The translations under genes and the position numbers were made by a program. This document shows positions 17,606 through 25,760 of a stretch of DNA of 64,000 bases, in pieces; within the stretch, counting starts at the first letter, position 1; every line of letters starts with the position of its first letter. Under the pieces are notes generated by a model. That model was not told the origin of the DNA. It searched no databases and saw only the letters and a list, made by a program, of their open reading frames with translations. Source of the DNA: VAZQ01 sp035293945 (GTDB lineage: Bacteria; Pseudomonadota; Alphaproteobacteria; Rhizobiales; Xanthobacteraceae); assembly GCA_035293945.1 (NCBI GenBank), contig DATGLV010000039.1, forward strand, positions 62,001-126,000. The letters are read 5' to 3'.

Positions 17606-18442
17606 ATGTCTTTGCGAATCTTGCTGGGTGCGATCGCGTTGACGGCGCTGATCTCCACGAGCGCGAGCGCCGAAGTCTTCGATTACGCGAAATATCCGAA
17701 CCTCAAAGGCCAATGGCTGCCGATCGGGGGCCCAGGCCGTTTCGACATCAGCAAGCCCTGGGGACCTGAGCAGGAAGCCCCGCTCACGCCGGAATATCAG
17801 GCCGTCTTCCAAGCGGATCTCAACGATCAGTTCGCAGGTGGACAGGGCCGGGATCGGGACTGGGTGTGTCAGTCGCCCGGCATGCCGCGCGTCACCAACG
17901 GTTACGGTCAGATGGAGTTCGTCATCGCGCCCGGCAGCGTGCACATTCTGACGCAGCACATTCACGACAATCGCCGCATCTTCACCGACGGCCGTGACTG
18001 GCCGACCGAGATTCCCCGCACCTTCATCGGCTATTCCATCGGCCGCTGGATCGACAGCAAACAAGACGGCCATTTCGACGTTCTCGAGGTCGAGACGCGC
18101 GGCTTCAAAGGGCCGCGTTCCTACGACACCAGCGGCCTTCCCCTGGACGACGACAATCAGACGATCGTCAAGGAACGCATCTACGCGGATGCGACCGACC
18201 GCGACGTCGTCCATGACCAGGTCACCGTCATCGACCATGCGCTGACGCGTCCCTGGACGGTGATGAAGAACTATCATCGCGTGGCCGATCCGCGGCCCTA
18301 TTGGCGCGAGATCAGCTGCTTCGAGGCCAACGGATATGTCGAGATTGGGGGCGAGCCCTACATGCTGAGCGGGGACGGCTACCTGATGCCGACCAAGAAG
18401 AACGAGCCGCCGCCGGATTTGCGGTACTTCAAGAAGCCATGA
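17606..18442 (+). CDS. Exported protein, five-member paralogous family (member 1)
   Basis: 278-residue secreted protein; signal peptide about residues 1-22 (LLGAIALTALISTSASA). I do not recognise a named function. The family core visible in all five window copies is: FDxxKYPxLxGQW, a short APLTPEYQA segment, a Cys-Pro-GMPRV motif, RRIFTDGRDWP, GYSIGRWID, an Asp-rich loop (DSKQDGHFDVLEVET), GPRxYDxSGLP, VKERI, and DHALTRPWTV, ending PPDLRYFKK. The TDGRxWP...GYSIGxW...ET...TRPWT order also occurs in a widespread family of uncharacterised exported proteins from Acidobacteria and sphingomonads. Members 2 and 3 follow in tandem. The ATG at 17606 fits the signal peptide. Confidence 0.78.
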   Translation: MSLRILLGAIALTALISTSASAEVFDYAKYPNLKGQWLPIGGPGRFDISKPWGPEQEAPLTPEYQAVFQADLNDQFAGGQGRDRDWVCQSPGMPRVTNGYGQMEFVIAPGSVHILTQHIHDNRRIFTDGRDWPTEIPRTFIGYSIGRWIDSKQDGHFDVLEVETRGFKGPRSYDTSGLPLDDDNQTIVKERIYADATDRDVVHDQVTVIDHALTRPWTVMKNYHRVADPRPYWREISCFEANGYVEIGGEPYMLSGDGYLMPTKKNEPPPDLRYFKKP

Positions 18443-18535
18443 CGGTGCGTGTCAGACAGCGGAAAAGCCATCCGCCTGTCCTTGCTGCTCGCTGCTCACT
18501 ATCTCTTCGCCCTTGGCCGTCCCGGGAGGACAACA

Positions 18536-19369
18536 ATGCTCTCGCGAAGCTGCCTCATAATCGTCTGCGCGCTGCTCGCCATGGCAAGCGGACGCGCACA
18601 GGTCATCGATTTCTCCAAATATCCCGACTTGACTGGGCAGTGGCACGCGATCGGCGGACCGGACCGCTTCGACATGAGCAAGCCGGCGGGACTTGGTCAG
18701 CAGGCGCCGCTGACGCCGGAATATCAGGCCATCTTCGATGCCAGCCTCAAGGATCGAGCCGCCGGCAAGCCCGACATCACCAACTTCTTCTGCCTCTCGC
18801 CCGGGATGCCGCGCGTCACCAACGGCTACGGCGAGCTGGAATTCGTCATCACCTCGGACACAACCTACATCTTGATCGATCATATCCTCGACGATCGCCG
18901 CATCTATACCGATGGACGCAGCTGGCCAGCCGAGCTGGAGCCGAGCCGGCTCGGCTATTCGATCGGCCACTGGGTTGACAGCAAAGACGACGGTCACTTC
19001 GACGTTCTCGAAGTCGAGACCCGCGGCTTCCGCGGTCCGCGCATCTTCGACGACAGCGGCCTGCCGCTGCACGAAGACAACGAAACGGTGGTCAAGGAGC
19101 GCATCTTCCTTGACGCCGCTGATCGCGACGTCGCTCACGATGAAGTCACGGTCTACGATCATGCGCTGACGCGACCGTGGACCGTCATGAAGAGCTACCG
19201 CCGCGACTCGAGTCCGCATCCGGTATGGACGGAGGGACACTGCGAGAACAGCAACCACGTGATGATCGACGGACGACCCTATATGCTGAGCCCCGACGGT
19301 TATTTGATCCCGGCCGTGAACGACGAGCCGCCGCCGGACTTACGTTATTTCAAGAAGGCGGGACAGTGA
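18536..19369 (+). CDS. Exported protein, five-member paralogous family (member 2)
   Basis: 277 residues, closest in sequence to member 1 just upstream. It has a signal peptide ending near SGRAQ, then the same ordered motifs (LTPEYQAIF, LSPGMPRVTNGYGELEFVI, RRIYTDGRSWP, GYSIGHWVDSKDDGHFDVLEVETRG is split here as two motifs, KERIF, DHALTRPWTVMK) and the PPPDLRYFKK end. ATG 18536 is selected because GGGAGGA stands five bases upstream; the longer GTG reading from 18449 adds a non-signal N-terminus. It probably arose by tandem duplication with member 1. Function is unknown; location should be periplasm or outside. Confidence 0.78.
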   Translation: MLSRSCLIIVCALLAMASGRAQVIDFSKYPDLTGQWHAIGGPDRFDMSKPAGLGQQAPLTPEYQAIFDASLKDRAAGKPDITNFFCLSPGMPRVTNGYGELEFVITSDTTYILIDHILDDRRIYTDGRSWPAELEPSRLGYSIGHWVDSKDDGHFDVLEVETRGFRGPRIFDDSGLPLHEDNETVVKERIFLDAADRDVAHDEVTVYDHALTRPWTVMKSYRRDSSPHPVWTEGHCENSNHVMIDGRPYMLSPDGYLIPAVNDEPPPDLRYFKKAGQ

Positions 19370-19478
19370 CGGAAAATCGGGTGAATAGCGACTGGCGAGT
19401 TGAACAGAGCCGCCCGGCTGTTCCTCACCATTCGCACCTCGCTCTTCGCTCTTCGCCCTACACACAGCGGAAACCGAC

Positions 19479-20333
19479 ATGCTGAACCGGGTCGCGCTTT
19501 GTGCATCTTTGCTCGTCGTCCTCGCCGGCTCTATGGCGCAGGCCTTTGACGACGCGAAATATCCCGATGTCTCCGGCCAGTGGCTGCGCGTCAACTTCAG
19601 ATCCGGCGGCCAGCCCAGCTTCGACCAGACCAAGCCCTGGGGGCTGGGGCAGGGAGCGCCGTTGACGCCGGAATACCAGGCGATCCTGGAGGCGAGTATC
19701 GCCGACCAGGCAAACGGTGGCCAGGGCAATTGGAATTCCAGCGCGCGCTGCCTGCCGCCAGGCATGCCGGCGACCATGAACGGCTATAACTCGCTCGAAT
19801 TCGTCGTGCTGCCGGAAATCACCTACGTGCTGGTCGAGCACAATCTGCCGATCCAGCGCCGCATCTACACCGATGGCCGCGACTGGCCCGCGGAGGTCGA
19901 GCCGACCTTCCAGGGCTATTCCATCGGCCGCTGGATCGAGAGCGACGGCAAAGGCCGCTTCGACGTGCTCGAAGCCGAGACCCGCTTCTTCAAAGGGCCA
20001 CGCTCGCTCGATCCGACCGGCATCCCGGTCCATGCCGACAATCAATCGATTGTCAAAGAGCGCTTCTTTTTCGACAAGGCCGACCCCAAGCTCCTGCACG
20101 ATGAGCTCACGCTGATCGACCACGCATTGACGCGGCCCTGGACCGTGCTCAAGACCTATTTTCGCAACCCCAACCCACGACCGGTATGGCGCGAGGAGAA
20201 CTGCCCGGGGGTCACGCGCCTGATCAAGATCGGGAAAGAGGTCTATTTCAAGGGCGCCGACGACACTCTCTTGCCTACACGCAAGGACCAGCCGCCGCCG
20301 GACTTGCGCTACTTCAAGAAAGCGGAGCGGTGA
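19479..20333 (+). CDS. Exported protein, five-member paralogous family (member 3)
   Basis: 284 residues. The signal peptide ends at MAQAF, followed by DDAKYPDVSGQWLRV. It shares all family motifs (APLTPEYQAIL, LPPGMPATMNGYNSLEFVV, RRIYTDGRDWP, GYSIGRWIE, KERFFF, DHALTRPWTVLK, PPPDLRYFKK). Its acidic loop is weaker (ESDGKGRFDVLEAET), with Lys replacing an Asp at the likely ligand position, so if the loop binds metal this copy may not. It is the last of the three tandem copies and is followed by a hairpin (20347-20391) shared with the end of galU. Confidence 0.77.
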   Translation: MLNRVALCASLLVVLAGSMAQAFDDAKYPDVSGQWLRVNFRSGGQPSFDQTKPWGLGQGAPLTPEYQAILEASIADQANGGQGNWNSSARCLPPGMPATMNGYNSLEFVVLPEITYVLVEHNLPIQRRIYTDGRDWPAEVEPTFQGYSIGRWIESDGKGRFDVLEAETRFFKGPRSLDPTGIPVHADNQSIVKERFFFDKADPKLLHDELTLIDHALTRPWTVLKTYFRNPNPRPVWREENCPGVTRLIKIGKEVYFKGADDTLLPTRKDQPPPDLRYFKKAER

Positions 20334-20346
20334 GGAGGCGTGCGAA

Positions 20347-20391
20347 TGGCGAATAGACGCGAGCGCTCGCCAAGCTATTAGCTATTCGCCA
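20347..20391. terminator. Hairpin between convergent member-3 gene and galU
   Basis: Perfect ten-base arms TGGCGAATAG (20347-20356) and CTATTCGCCA (20382-20391), with an additional GAGCGCTC palindrome in the loop. The right arm lies inside the last codons of galU (minus strand), so the hairpin can form in both transcripts. There is no U-run, so a bidirectional terminator is a proposal only. Related 'TATTCGC..GCTCGCTGC' strings lie after the other two tandem paralogs. Confidence 0.5.
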
Positions 20392-21274
20392 CTGCTCGCT
20401 GCTTGAGAATCCGGTCAAGCTCCTCGCGTACTGCATCCGCCAAGTCGGTGCGGGCGAGCGCATAGGCCACGTTGGCGGCCAGGAACCCCACTTTCGAGCC
20501 GCAATCGAAGCTCAGGCCTTCGAACTTGAGCCCGTAGAACGGCTGCCGCGAGGCGAGCTCGATCATGGCGTCGGTGAGCTGGATCTCCCCCCCGGCGCCA
20601 CGCTTCTGCTCGGCCAGCACGGCGAAGATCTCCGGCTGCAGGACGTAGCGTCCGGTGATGGTGAGATTGGACGGCGCGTGCTCGCGGGCAGGCTTCTCGA
20701 CCATCTTCGGGATCGAGAAAAGCTTGCCCTTGCGCTCGCCTACGGCAACGACGCCGTACATGTGGATCCGCTCGGCCGGCGTCTCCTCGACCGCGATCAG
20801 GTTGGCATGCTGCTCCACATCGCGGGCGGCGTCGATCATCTGCGCCAGACAGCCGCGCGGATGCTGCACCAGCACATCCGGCAACAGGAGCGCGAACGGT
20901 TCGTCACCGACCAGCTCGCGCGCGCACCAGACCGCGTGCCCGAGCCCAAGCGGCTCCTGCTGGCGGGTGAAGCTCGTGGTCCCGGGGGGCGGCAGGTCCT
21001 TTTCGAGCTCGGCAAGCTCGGCGTGCTTCCGGCGGTCGCGCAGCGTGACCTCGAGCTCGAATTGGCGATCGAAATGGTCCTCGATCACGCCCTTGTTGCG
21101 TCCAGTGACAAAGATGAAGTGCTCGATGCCGGCCTCTCGTGCCTCGTCCACCACATGTTGGATAAGGGGCCGGTCGACGACCGGCAGCATCTCCTTGGGC
21201 ATGGCCTTGGTGGCAGGCAGGAAACGGGTCCCGAGCCCGGCAACCGGAAAGATCGCTTTGCGGATCGGTTTCAT
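20378..21274 (-). CDS. galU: UTP--glucose-1-phosphate uridylyltransferase
   Basis: 298-residue nucleotidyltransferase making UDP-glucose for exopolysaccharide, LPS and related glycans. The nucleotide-binding signature GLGTRFLPATKAMPKEMLPV is split around residues 11-30. Also seen are RPLIQHVVDEA, the GLGHAVWCA segment, and FDCGSKVGF near the end, all family hallmarks. The start is set at ATG 21274 (MKPIRKAIFPVAG), the normal GalU N-terminus. A longer reading from 21334 adds 20 residues with no conservation and no ribosome site. It converges on the tandem exported-protein genes and diverges from the transglycosylase gene. Confidence 0.94.
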   Translation of the reverse strand: MKPIRKAIFPVAGLGTRFLPATKAMPKEMLPVVDRPLIQHVVDEAREAGIEHFIFVTGRNKGVIEDHFDRQFELEVTLRDRRKHAELAELEKDLPPPGTTSFTRQQEPLGLGHAVWCARELVGDEPFALLLPDVLVQHPRGCLAQMIDAARDVEQHANLIAVEETPAERIHMYGVVAVGERKGKLFSIPKMVEKPAREHAPSNLTITGRYVLQPEIFAVLAEQKRGAGGEIQLTDAMIELASRQPFYGLKFEGLSFDCGSKVGFLAANVAYALARTDLADAVREELDRILKQRAVANS

Positions 21275-21353
21275 GCTTCGACGAGTGTAAGGTGAGTGCG
21301 TGGGTGGGGTCTTGGAGCAGGTTATCGCCTTCAAAATCCATTAAGGATATCGC

Positions 21354-21418
21354 GACCATAAAGTCCCGGGGCGAACGTTCCCATGGTCCGCGGCCGGATG
21401 ACCATAAGGTCCCGTGGG
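21354..21418. repeat. Direct repeat in galU upstream region
   Basis: Two copies of GACCATAARGTCCCGKGG, at 21354-21371 and 21400-21417, start to start 46 bases (about four helical turns). Between them lie CCCATGGTCC and a CCGCGG site. The pair is upstream of galU on the minus strand and could be a regulator-binding pair. Nothing else supports that. Confidence 0.45.
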
Positions 21419-21488
21419 AAAAAAGCGAGGCAGAATCCACAGCAGGCCCTGCCGAAATTGCAGCCGCCCGAAGAAGGAATCATGACCA

Positions 21489-21649
21489 AGTGCCCGCTTC
21501 CGAATTCCGTGATTCGTCGCTGCACCCTTTGGCACGGAATTCGCGGGCGGGACACTGGCAAGTACATGTTTTTAGTGCCGCTTTTCGATTTGGCGTTCCT
21601 GAACGGACTTGCGGCACGGGGAGCAGGAATTTCAAACCGGCGGCACTAA
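21489..21649 (+). repeat. Composite double-hairpin repeat, copy 2
   Basis: The first hairpin (21489-21555) has perfect inner arms CGAATTCCGTG (21501-21511) and CACGGAATTCG (21533-21543) with loop text GCACCCTTTGG, which matches the inverse of unit B in copy 1. A linker GGCAAGTACATG follows. The second hairpin (21572-21649) is 78 bp with perfect ends TTAGTGCCGC and GCGGCACTAA and inner GATTTGG.GTTCCTG / CAGGAA.TTCAAA, matching unit A of copy 1. It lies between the divergent galU and transglycosylase genes. Confidence 0.85.
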
Positions 21650-21742
21650 GGCGGCCATGATGACGCTTGAGCTGCACAATTTGGTAGTATCTTCTGGCGC
21701 GAGCCGGCGACGGTCGCCTCGCAGACAGTCTTGGCGACAGGG

Positions 21743-23137
21743 ATGATAGGGTTGTTGCGCTCCAACAATTGCATGCGGCTTTTCGCCGCCGCCGGGCTGG
21801 CGCTCGCCATCCTGCCCGCAGTGCTGGCCCGCCCGGCGCTCGCACAACTGGCGGACTGGTTTCCATTCAAGATTCCGGGGCTCACCACTGGTTCGATCGC
21901 CCCCACATCGCCGCCGCCGACGTCGCCAGGGACGGCCGACAGCCCGGAATGGAGCGGTGAATCAGGAGCCTCCGGGCATCCGCTGATGACCGCCGATGCC
22001 ATCCGGGCGGCAGCGGCGAATTTCCCGGCCTGCATAGAAAGCATATGGCCTGAGGCGGCGCGCCGCGGCGTGTCGCGCGCGCTGTTCGAGACGCAGACCG
22101 CAAGCCTCACGCCGGATTTGCGCATCATGGATCTGCTCGATGCGCAGCCGGAATTTACCAAGGCGATCTGGGATTACCTCGACTTGCTGGTCAGCGACGA
22201 TCGCATTCAGGCCGGACGCGCCATCCTGGCGCAGCACCGTGCGACCTTCGATGCGGTCGAGAAGGCATTCGGGGTCGACCGCCATGTCGTCGCGGCCATC
22301 TGGGGGATCGAATCTAATTTCGGCACCCAGATCGGCCAGCGCCCAGTGATTCGCTCGACCGCAACGCTCGCCTGCGTGGGCCGCCGGCAGGACTATTTCC
22401 GCGAGGAGTTCCTGTCGGCACTCGAGATCCTGGCTCACGGCGATATCGATGCGTCGCGCCTGGTCGGCTCGTGGGCCGGAGCGTTCGGGCCGACGCAGTT
22501 CATGCCGACCAGCTTCAAGAAATACGCGGTCGACTTCGATGGCGATGGCCGTCGCGACGTTGTCGATTCGATTCCCGATATGATCGCCTCCACGGCCAAC
22601 AATTTGAAGAAGGACGGCTGGGTCACCGGGCAGACCTGGGGCTACGAGGTCGTGTTGCCCGAGCACTTCGATTTCATGCTAGCCGACCGCACCCGCCTGC
22701 TGACGATACAGGAATGGTTGCGGGCCGGGGTCACTCGTCCGCACGGCAAGGCATTTCCGCGTCTCGATGACCGCGCCTATCTCCTGGTGCCGGCCGGCGC
22801 TCAGGGACCCGCCTTTCTGATGCTGCAGAACTTCCGCGTGATCATGAAATACAATCCGGCGGAGGCTTACGCGCTGGCGACCGGTTACCTGGCGGATCGG
22901 ATGCGCGGCGGCGATCCGTTTGTTCAGCCCTGGCCGCGGTATGAGCGGGTGCTCAGCCGCGATGAACGCTTGGAATTGCAGCAACTCTTAGCGGATCGTG
23001 GCTACGATGTGGGCACGCCGGACGGCCAATTTGGCGGCCGCACCCGTGCAGCTTTGCGCCAGTTCCAGGCGCAGATCGGCTCGGTGCCGGACGGCTTCGC
23101 GACCGCGGCATTGTTGGAGCGGCTGCGCGCGCACTGA
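21743..23137 (+). CDS. Lytic murein transglycosylase, MltB family, with PG-binding domain
   Basis: 464-residue periplasmic muramidase. After a signal peptide (LFAAAGLALAILPAVLA) comes an SLT_2/MltB catalytic domain. The catalytic Glu is in WGIESNFGTQIG, and the family motif GSWAGAFGPTQFMP follows. The last 60 residues form a peptidoglycan-binding domain 1 (LLADRGYDVGTPDGQFGGRTRAAL is within this part). Such enzymes cleave MurNAc-GlcNAc bonds to 1,6-anhydro ends during wall turnover. The start is uncertain: TTG 21731, ATG 21743 and ATG 21773 are all in frame and none has a good ribosome site. It lies directly downstream of composite repeat copy 2. Confidence 0.9.
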   Translation: MIGLLRSNNCMRLFAAAGLALAILPAVLARPALAQLADWFPFKIPGLTTGSIAPTSPPPTSPGTADSPEWSGESGASGHPLMTADAIRAAAANFPACIESIWPEAARRGVSRALFETQTASLTPDLRIMDLLDAQPEFTKAIWDYLDLLVSDDRIQAGRAILAQHRATFDAVEKAFGVDRHVVAAIWGIESNFGTQIGQRPVIRSTATLACVGRRQDYFREEFLSALEILAHGDIDASRLVGSWAGAFGPTQFMPTSFKKYAVDFDGDGRRDVVDSIPDMIASTANNLKKDGWVTGQTWGYEVVLPEHFDFMLADRTRLLTIQEWLRAGVTRPHGKAFPRLDDRAYLLVPAGAQGPAFLMLQNFRVIMKYNPAEAYALATGYLADRMRGGDPFVQPWPRYERVLSRDERLELQQLLADRGYDVGTPDGQFGGRTRAALRQFQAQIGSVPDGFATAALLERLRAH

Positions 23138-23216
23138 CTGCCGGATCTCCACCGAGCTTTTGCGGCCCAAACACCACATTTTTTGCCGACGGCGCCGGTA
23201 AGCTGGTATCTTAAGA

Positions 23217-24818
23217 GTGAAGACCGCCATGCGGCCACATTCCCGAGCCACGGTTCCTCCGATGATGCGCAGGGCAAACGAAGCAGCCCACCGCCGCAAG
23301 GCCCATCCCGGCACGATCGGGCTCGCCGCAGCCGTGGGCCTGATGTTTGTCTTGTTGTTGCCCGCCCAGGCGCAATTCTGGTCTCCGTTCGGGCCGCCGC
23401 GCCGACCGCCAGCGCCGATTCAGCAGGTCCCGCAGCAGCAGTACCAACAGTACAATCCGTTCGCCGGATTCTTCGGGCCGCCACCGGAGCCGCAGCGCCA
23501 GGCCGCGCCGGCGGACAATTCCCATGCGCCCCCGGCGCAGCCGCGCCGGGCCGACCTGCCGCCGCCCACGACCTCGATCTTGGTGTTGGGCGATGCGATG
23601 GCCGATTGGCTCGCCTACGGGCTTGAGGACACTTACTCGGAGCGGACTGAGATCGGGGTGGTGCGCAAGGGCCGCATCGGCTCAGGGCTCGTCAGCTACG
23701 ATTCCAGGCGAAACGTGGACTGGGCGCAGGCCGCACGCGAGATCATCGCGGCCGAGAAGCCGAAATACATCGTGATGATGGTCGGGACCAATGATCATCA
23801 ACAAATTCACGATCGTGTGCCGCCGCCGCGGACCCCCAATGGCAAGCCTGCAGCCGGAGCACAGAGCCCGGCCGCCGAGAGCGCGCCGACCGCGGAGGAG
23901 CCCGACGCCGAAAATCCGGAGCCGTCGCCCGCCGAGGCGAGCCGCAGCAACAACCCGGCCGGACCGTTCGAATTCCATACCGACCAGTGGGAAGCGGCCT
24001 ATATCAAGCGGATCGATGCCACGATCGCCGCGTTGAAAAGCGGTGCCGTGCCGGTTTTCTGGGTTGGGCTTCCCGCGCAGCGTGGTCCGAAAGCGACGCA
24101 GGATGCCTCCTATTTGAACGAGCTCTATCGCGGCCGCGCGGAGCGGGCTGGCATCGTCTATGTCGATATCTGGGATGGGTTTGTGGACGAGCAGGGTCGC
24201 TATTCGCCGCAAGGGCCTGACTTCGAGGGCCAGATCCGCCGCCTGCGTAGCGCCGACGGCATCTATTTCACCAAGGCCGGTGCCCGTAAGCTCGCCCACT
24301 ATGTGGAGCGCGAGATCGACCGCAGCGACGCCAACCGCGCCCTTCCGGTAGCACTGCCGGCAAATATGGAGCCGATACCCGCGGTAGGCGGCGGCGGGTC
24401 CACGCGGCCTTTGGTGGGCCCGGTCATTCCGCTGACGATCTCGGCGACAACGCCCAAGGATAGCGGCGACCAGCTTCTGGGCGGCTCTGCCGCAAAGCCA
24501 ACCATCGATCCGCTGGCCGCGCGTGTCTTGATCAAGGGCGAGGCCGTCACCCCGCCGACCGGGCGGGCGGATGATTTCAATTGGCCACGCGGGACTGCAG
24601 CCACCGTCACCACCGAGCCGATCTCGCCATCACCGCCCGTCGCCGCGGCTGCGCCGGCAAGCTCCGGCACGAAAAGCCAGAAGGGCGCCAGCGCCAATGC
24701 CGCGAATGCAAGTTCGAGCAACGTGACGGACGATAACAAGCCCAAAGTGGCGAGAAAGCCGGCCCCGCCCCCAAGCCCGTTCCAGACATTCCAGACAGTT
24801 CCGAATATCTTCCGCTAG
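23217..24818 (+). CDS. DUF459 SGNH-like protein with degenerate catalytic residues
   Basis: 533-residue exported protein. The N-terminal segment LAAAVGLMFVLLLPAQAQ is a signal or anchor, followed by a Pro/Gln-rich linker. An SGNH-like domain (about residues 120-380) and a long Ala/Pro/Ser-rich tail complete it. SGNH blocks can be aligned, but block I reads VLGDAMADW (Ala where the GDS nucleophile is expected) and block V reads DGIYFT (Tyr where His is expected). Only the GTND block looks intact. The protein may be a non-catalytic binding protein, or use other residues. DUF459 proteins are envelope-associated in Rhizobiales. The GTG at 23217 or ATG at 23229 may be the start. Confidence 0.82.
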   Translation: MKTAMRPHSRATVPPMMRRANEAAHRRKAHPGTIGLAAAVGLMFVLLLPAQAQFWSPFGPPRRPPAPIQQVPQQQYQQYNPFAGFFGPPPEPQRQAAPADNSHAPPAQPRRADLPPPTTSILVLGDAMADWLAYGLEDTYSERTEIGVVRKGRIGSGLVSYDSRRNVDWAQAAREIIAAEKPKYIVMMVGTNDHQQIHDRVPPPRTPNGKPAAGAQSPAAESAPTAEEPDAENPEPSPAEASRSNNPAGPFEFHTDQWEAAYIKRIDATIAALKSGAVPVFWVGLPAQRGPKATQDASYLNELYRGRAERAGIVYVDIWDGFVDEQGRYSPQGPDFEGQIRRLRSADGIYFTKAGARKLAHYVEREIDRSDANRALPVALPANMEPIPAVGGGGSTRPLVGPVIPLTISATTPKDSGDQLLGGSAAKPTIDPLAARVLIKGEAVTPPTGRADDFNWPRGTAATVTTEPISPSPPVAAAAPASSGTKSQKGASANAANASSSNVTDDNKPKVARKPAPPPSPFQTFQTVPNIFR

Positions 24819-24819
24819 C

Positions 24820-24846
24820 CTGAGCCAAATAGTTGTTTGCTCAGGA
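24820..24846. terminator. Hairpin between convergent DUF459 and regA genes
   Basis: Arms CCTGAGC (24820-24826) and GCTCAGG (24840-24846), extendable by AAA/TTT past a one-base bulge. It is located just after the DUF459 stop and before the converging regA stop. It has no clear U-run, so the terminator role rests on position. Confidence 0.4.
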
Positions 24847-24940
24847 GTGACGTCCGCTGCCCGCAGGCAGTCTCAAGCAGCGGAGAGGCGGAGAACGCCC
24901 GACGTCATGGGTCGCCCGGCGACCGGGGGCCCGGGCACCT

Positions 24941-25531
24941 TCACTTGGGAGCGCGCTTTGCCAGGATGCGCTGCAATGTGCGCCGGTGCATGTTGAGACG
25001 CCGCGCCGTCTCCGACACATTGCGATTGCACAATTCAAATATGCGCTGGATGTGCTCCCACCGCACGCGATCCGCTGACATCGGGTGCTCGGGCGGGGCG
25101 GCAGCCACGCCGTCGCGCGCCAACAGAGCCGCTACCACATCATTCGCGTCGACTGGCTTGGCGAGATAATCGACCGCGCCCATCTTCACGGCGTTCACCG
25201 CAGTGGCGATATTGCCGTAGCCCGTGAGAATGATAGCGCGGGCATCGGGCCGGCGCCGCTTGAGCGCGGAGATGACCTCCAGGCCGTTGCCGTCGCCGAG
25301 CCGCATGTCGACGACCGCGAAGGCCGGCGAGCTCGTCTCCAATAAGCTCAGTCCGTCGGCAACAGACTCAGCGGCGCTCACCGCGAAACCTCGGCTCTCC
25401 ATGGCGCGCGCCAGCCGCTGCAGGAATGACCTGTCGTCCTCGACGATGAGCAAGGTCCGATCGCCCGGGATCTCCGGAACGTGGCTTTCGACGTGGCTCT
25501 CAACTTGGCTTTCGACTTGGCTTTCAACCAT
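24941..25531 (-). CDS. regA: RegA/ActR-type redox response regulator
   Basis: 196-residue transcription factor. The receiver domain (residues 25-140) has the acidic pair VEDD, the phospho-acceptor Asp in VVDMRLGDGNG, the switch Thr in ILTGYG, and Lys in LAKPVD. The C-terminal Fis-type helix-turn-helix NVSETARRLNMHRRTLQRIL is nearly invariant in RegA/ActR/PrrA. With RegB it controls photosynthesis, respiration, CO2 and nitrogen fixation genes according to redox state. The N-terminus is odd: four tandem 12-base repeats (25479-25526) encode a VES(Q/H) repeat before the receiver. The RegB-like kinase gene is 229 bases upstream on the same strand. Confidence 0.93.
   Translation of the reverse strand: MVESQVESQVESHVESHVPEIPGDRTLLIVEDDRSFLQRLARAMESRGFAVSAAESVADGLSLLETSSPAFAVVDMRLGDGNGLEVISALKRRRPDARAIILTGYGNIATAVNAVKMGAVDYLAKPVDANDVVAALLARDGVAAAPPEHPMSADRVRWEHIQRIFELCNRNVSETARRLNMHRRTLQRILAKRAPK
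25479..25526. repeat. Four tandem 12-bp repeats in the 5' end of regA
   Basis: Four consecutive units of ACKTGGCTYTCR read on the plus strand, coding on the minus strand for four copies of V-E-S-(Q/H). The copy number is likely to change by slippage without breaking the frame. Confidence 0.85.
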
Positions 25532-25760
25532 GACGCCACTGCCTCCTCCGGAATGCCGGCGAGGTACTGCCGGCTGCTCATGCCCGCGTTCTGGCCTAGG
25601 CGTCCGCCTTTGCGTTTCCGTGTCCGCCTTTGCTTTCTTTTGTTGCGTTTCGCGTCTCCGGGCGCCGGCGGACGAACTACTCGGCCAAACGATCTTTCAT
25701 GCTATCTGCTATATATTCAGGGAAAGGCAAGAAACAACGGCCGTTAAGATAAACTCATCG

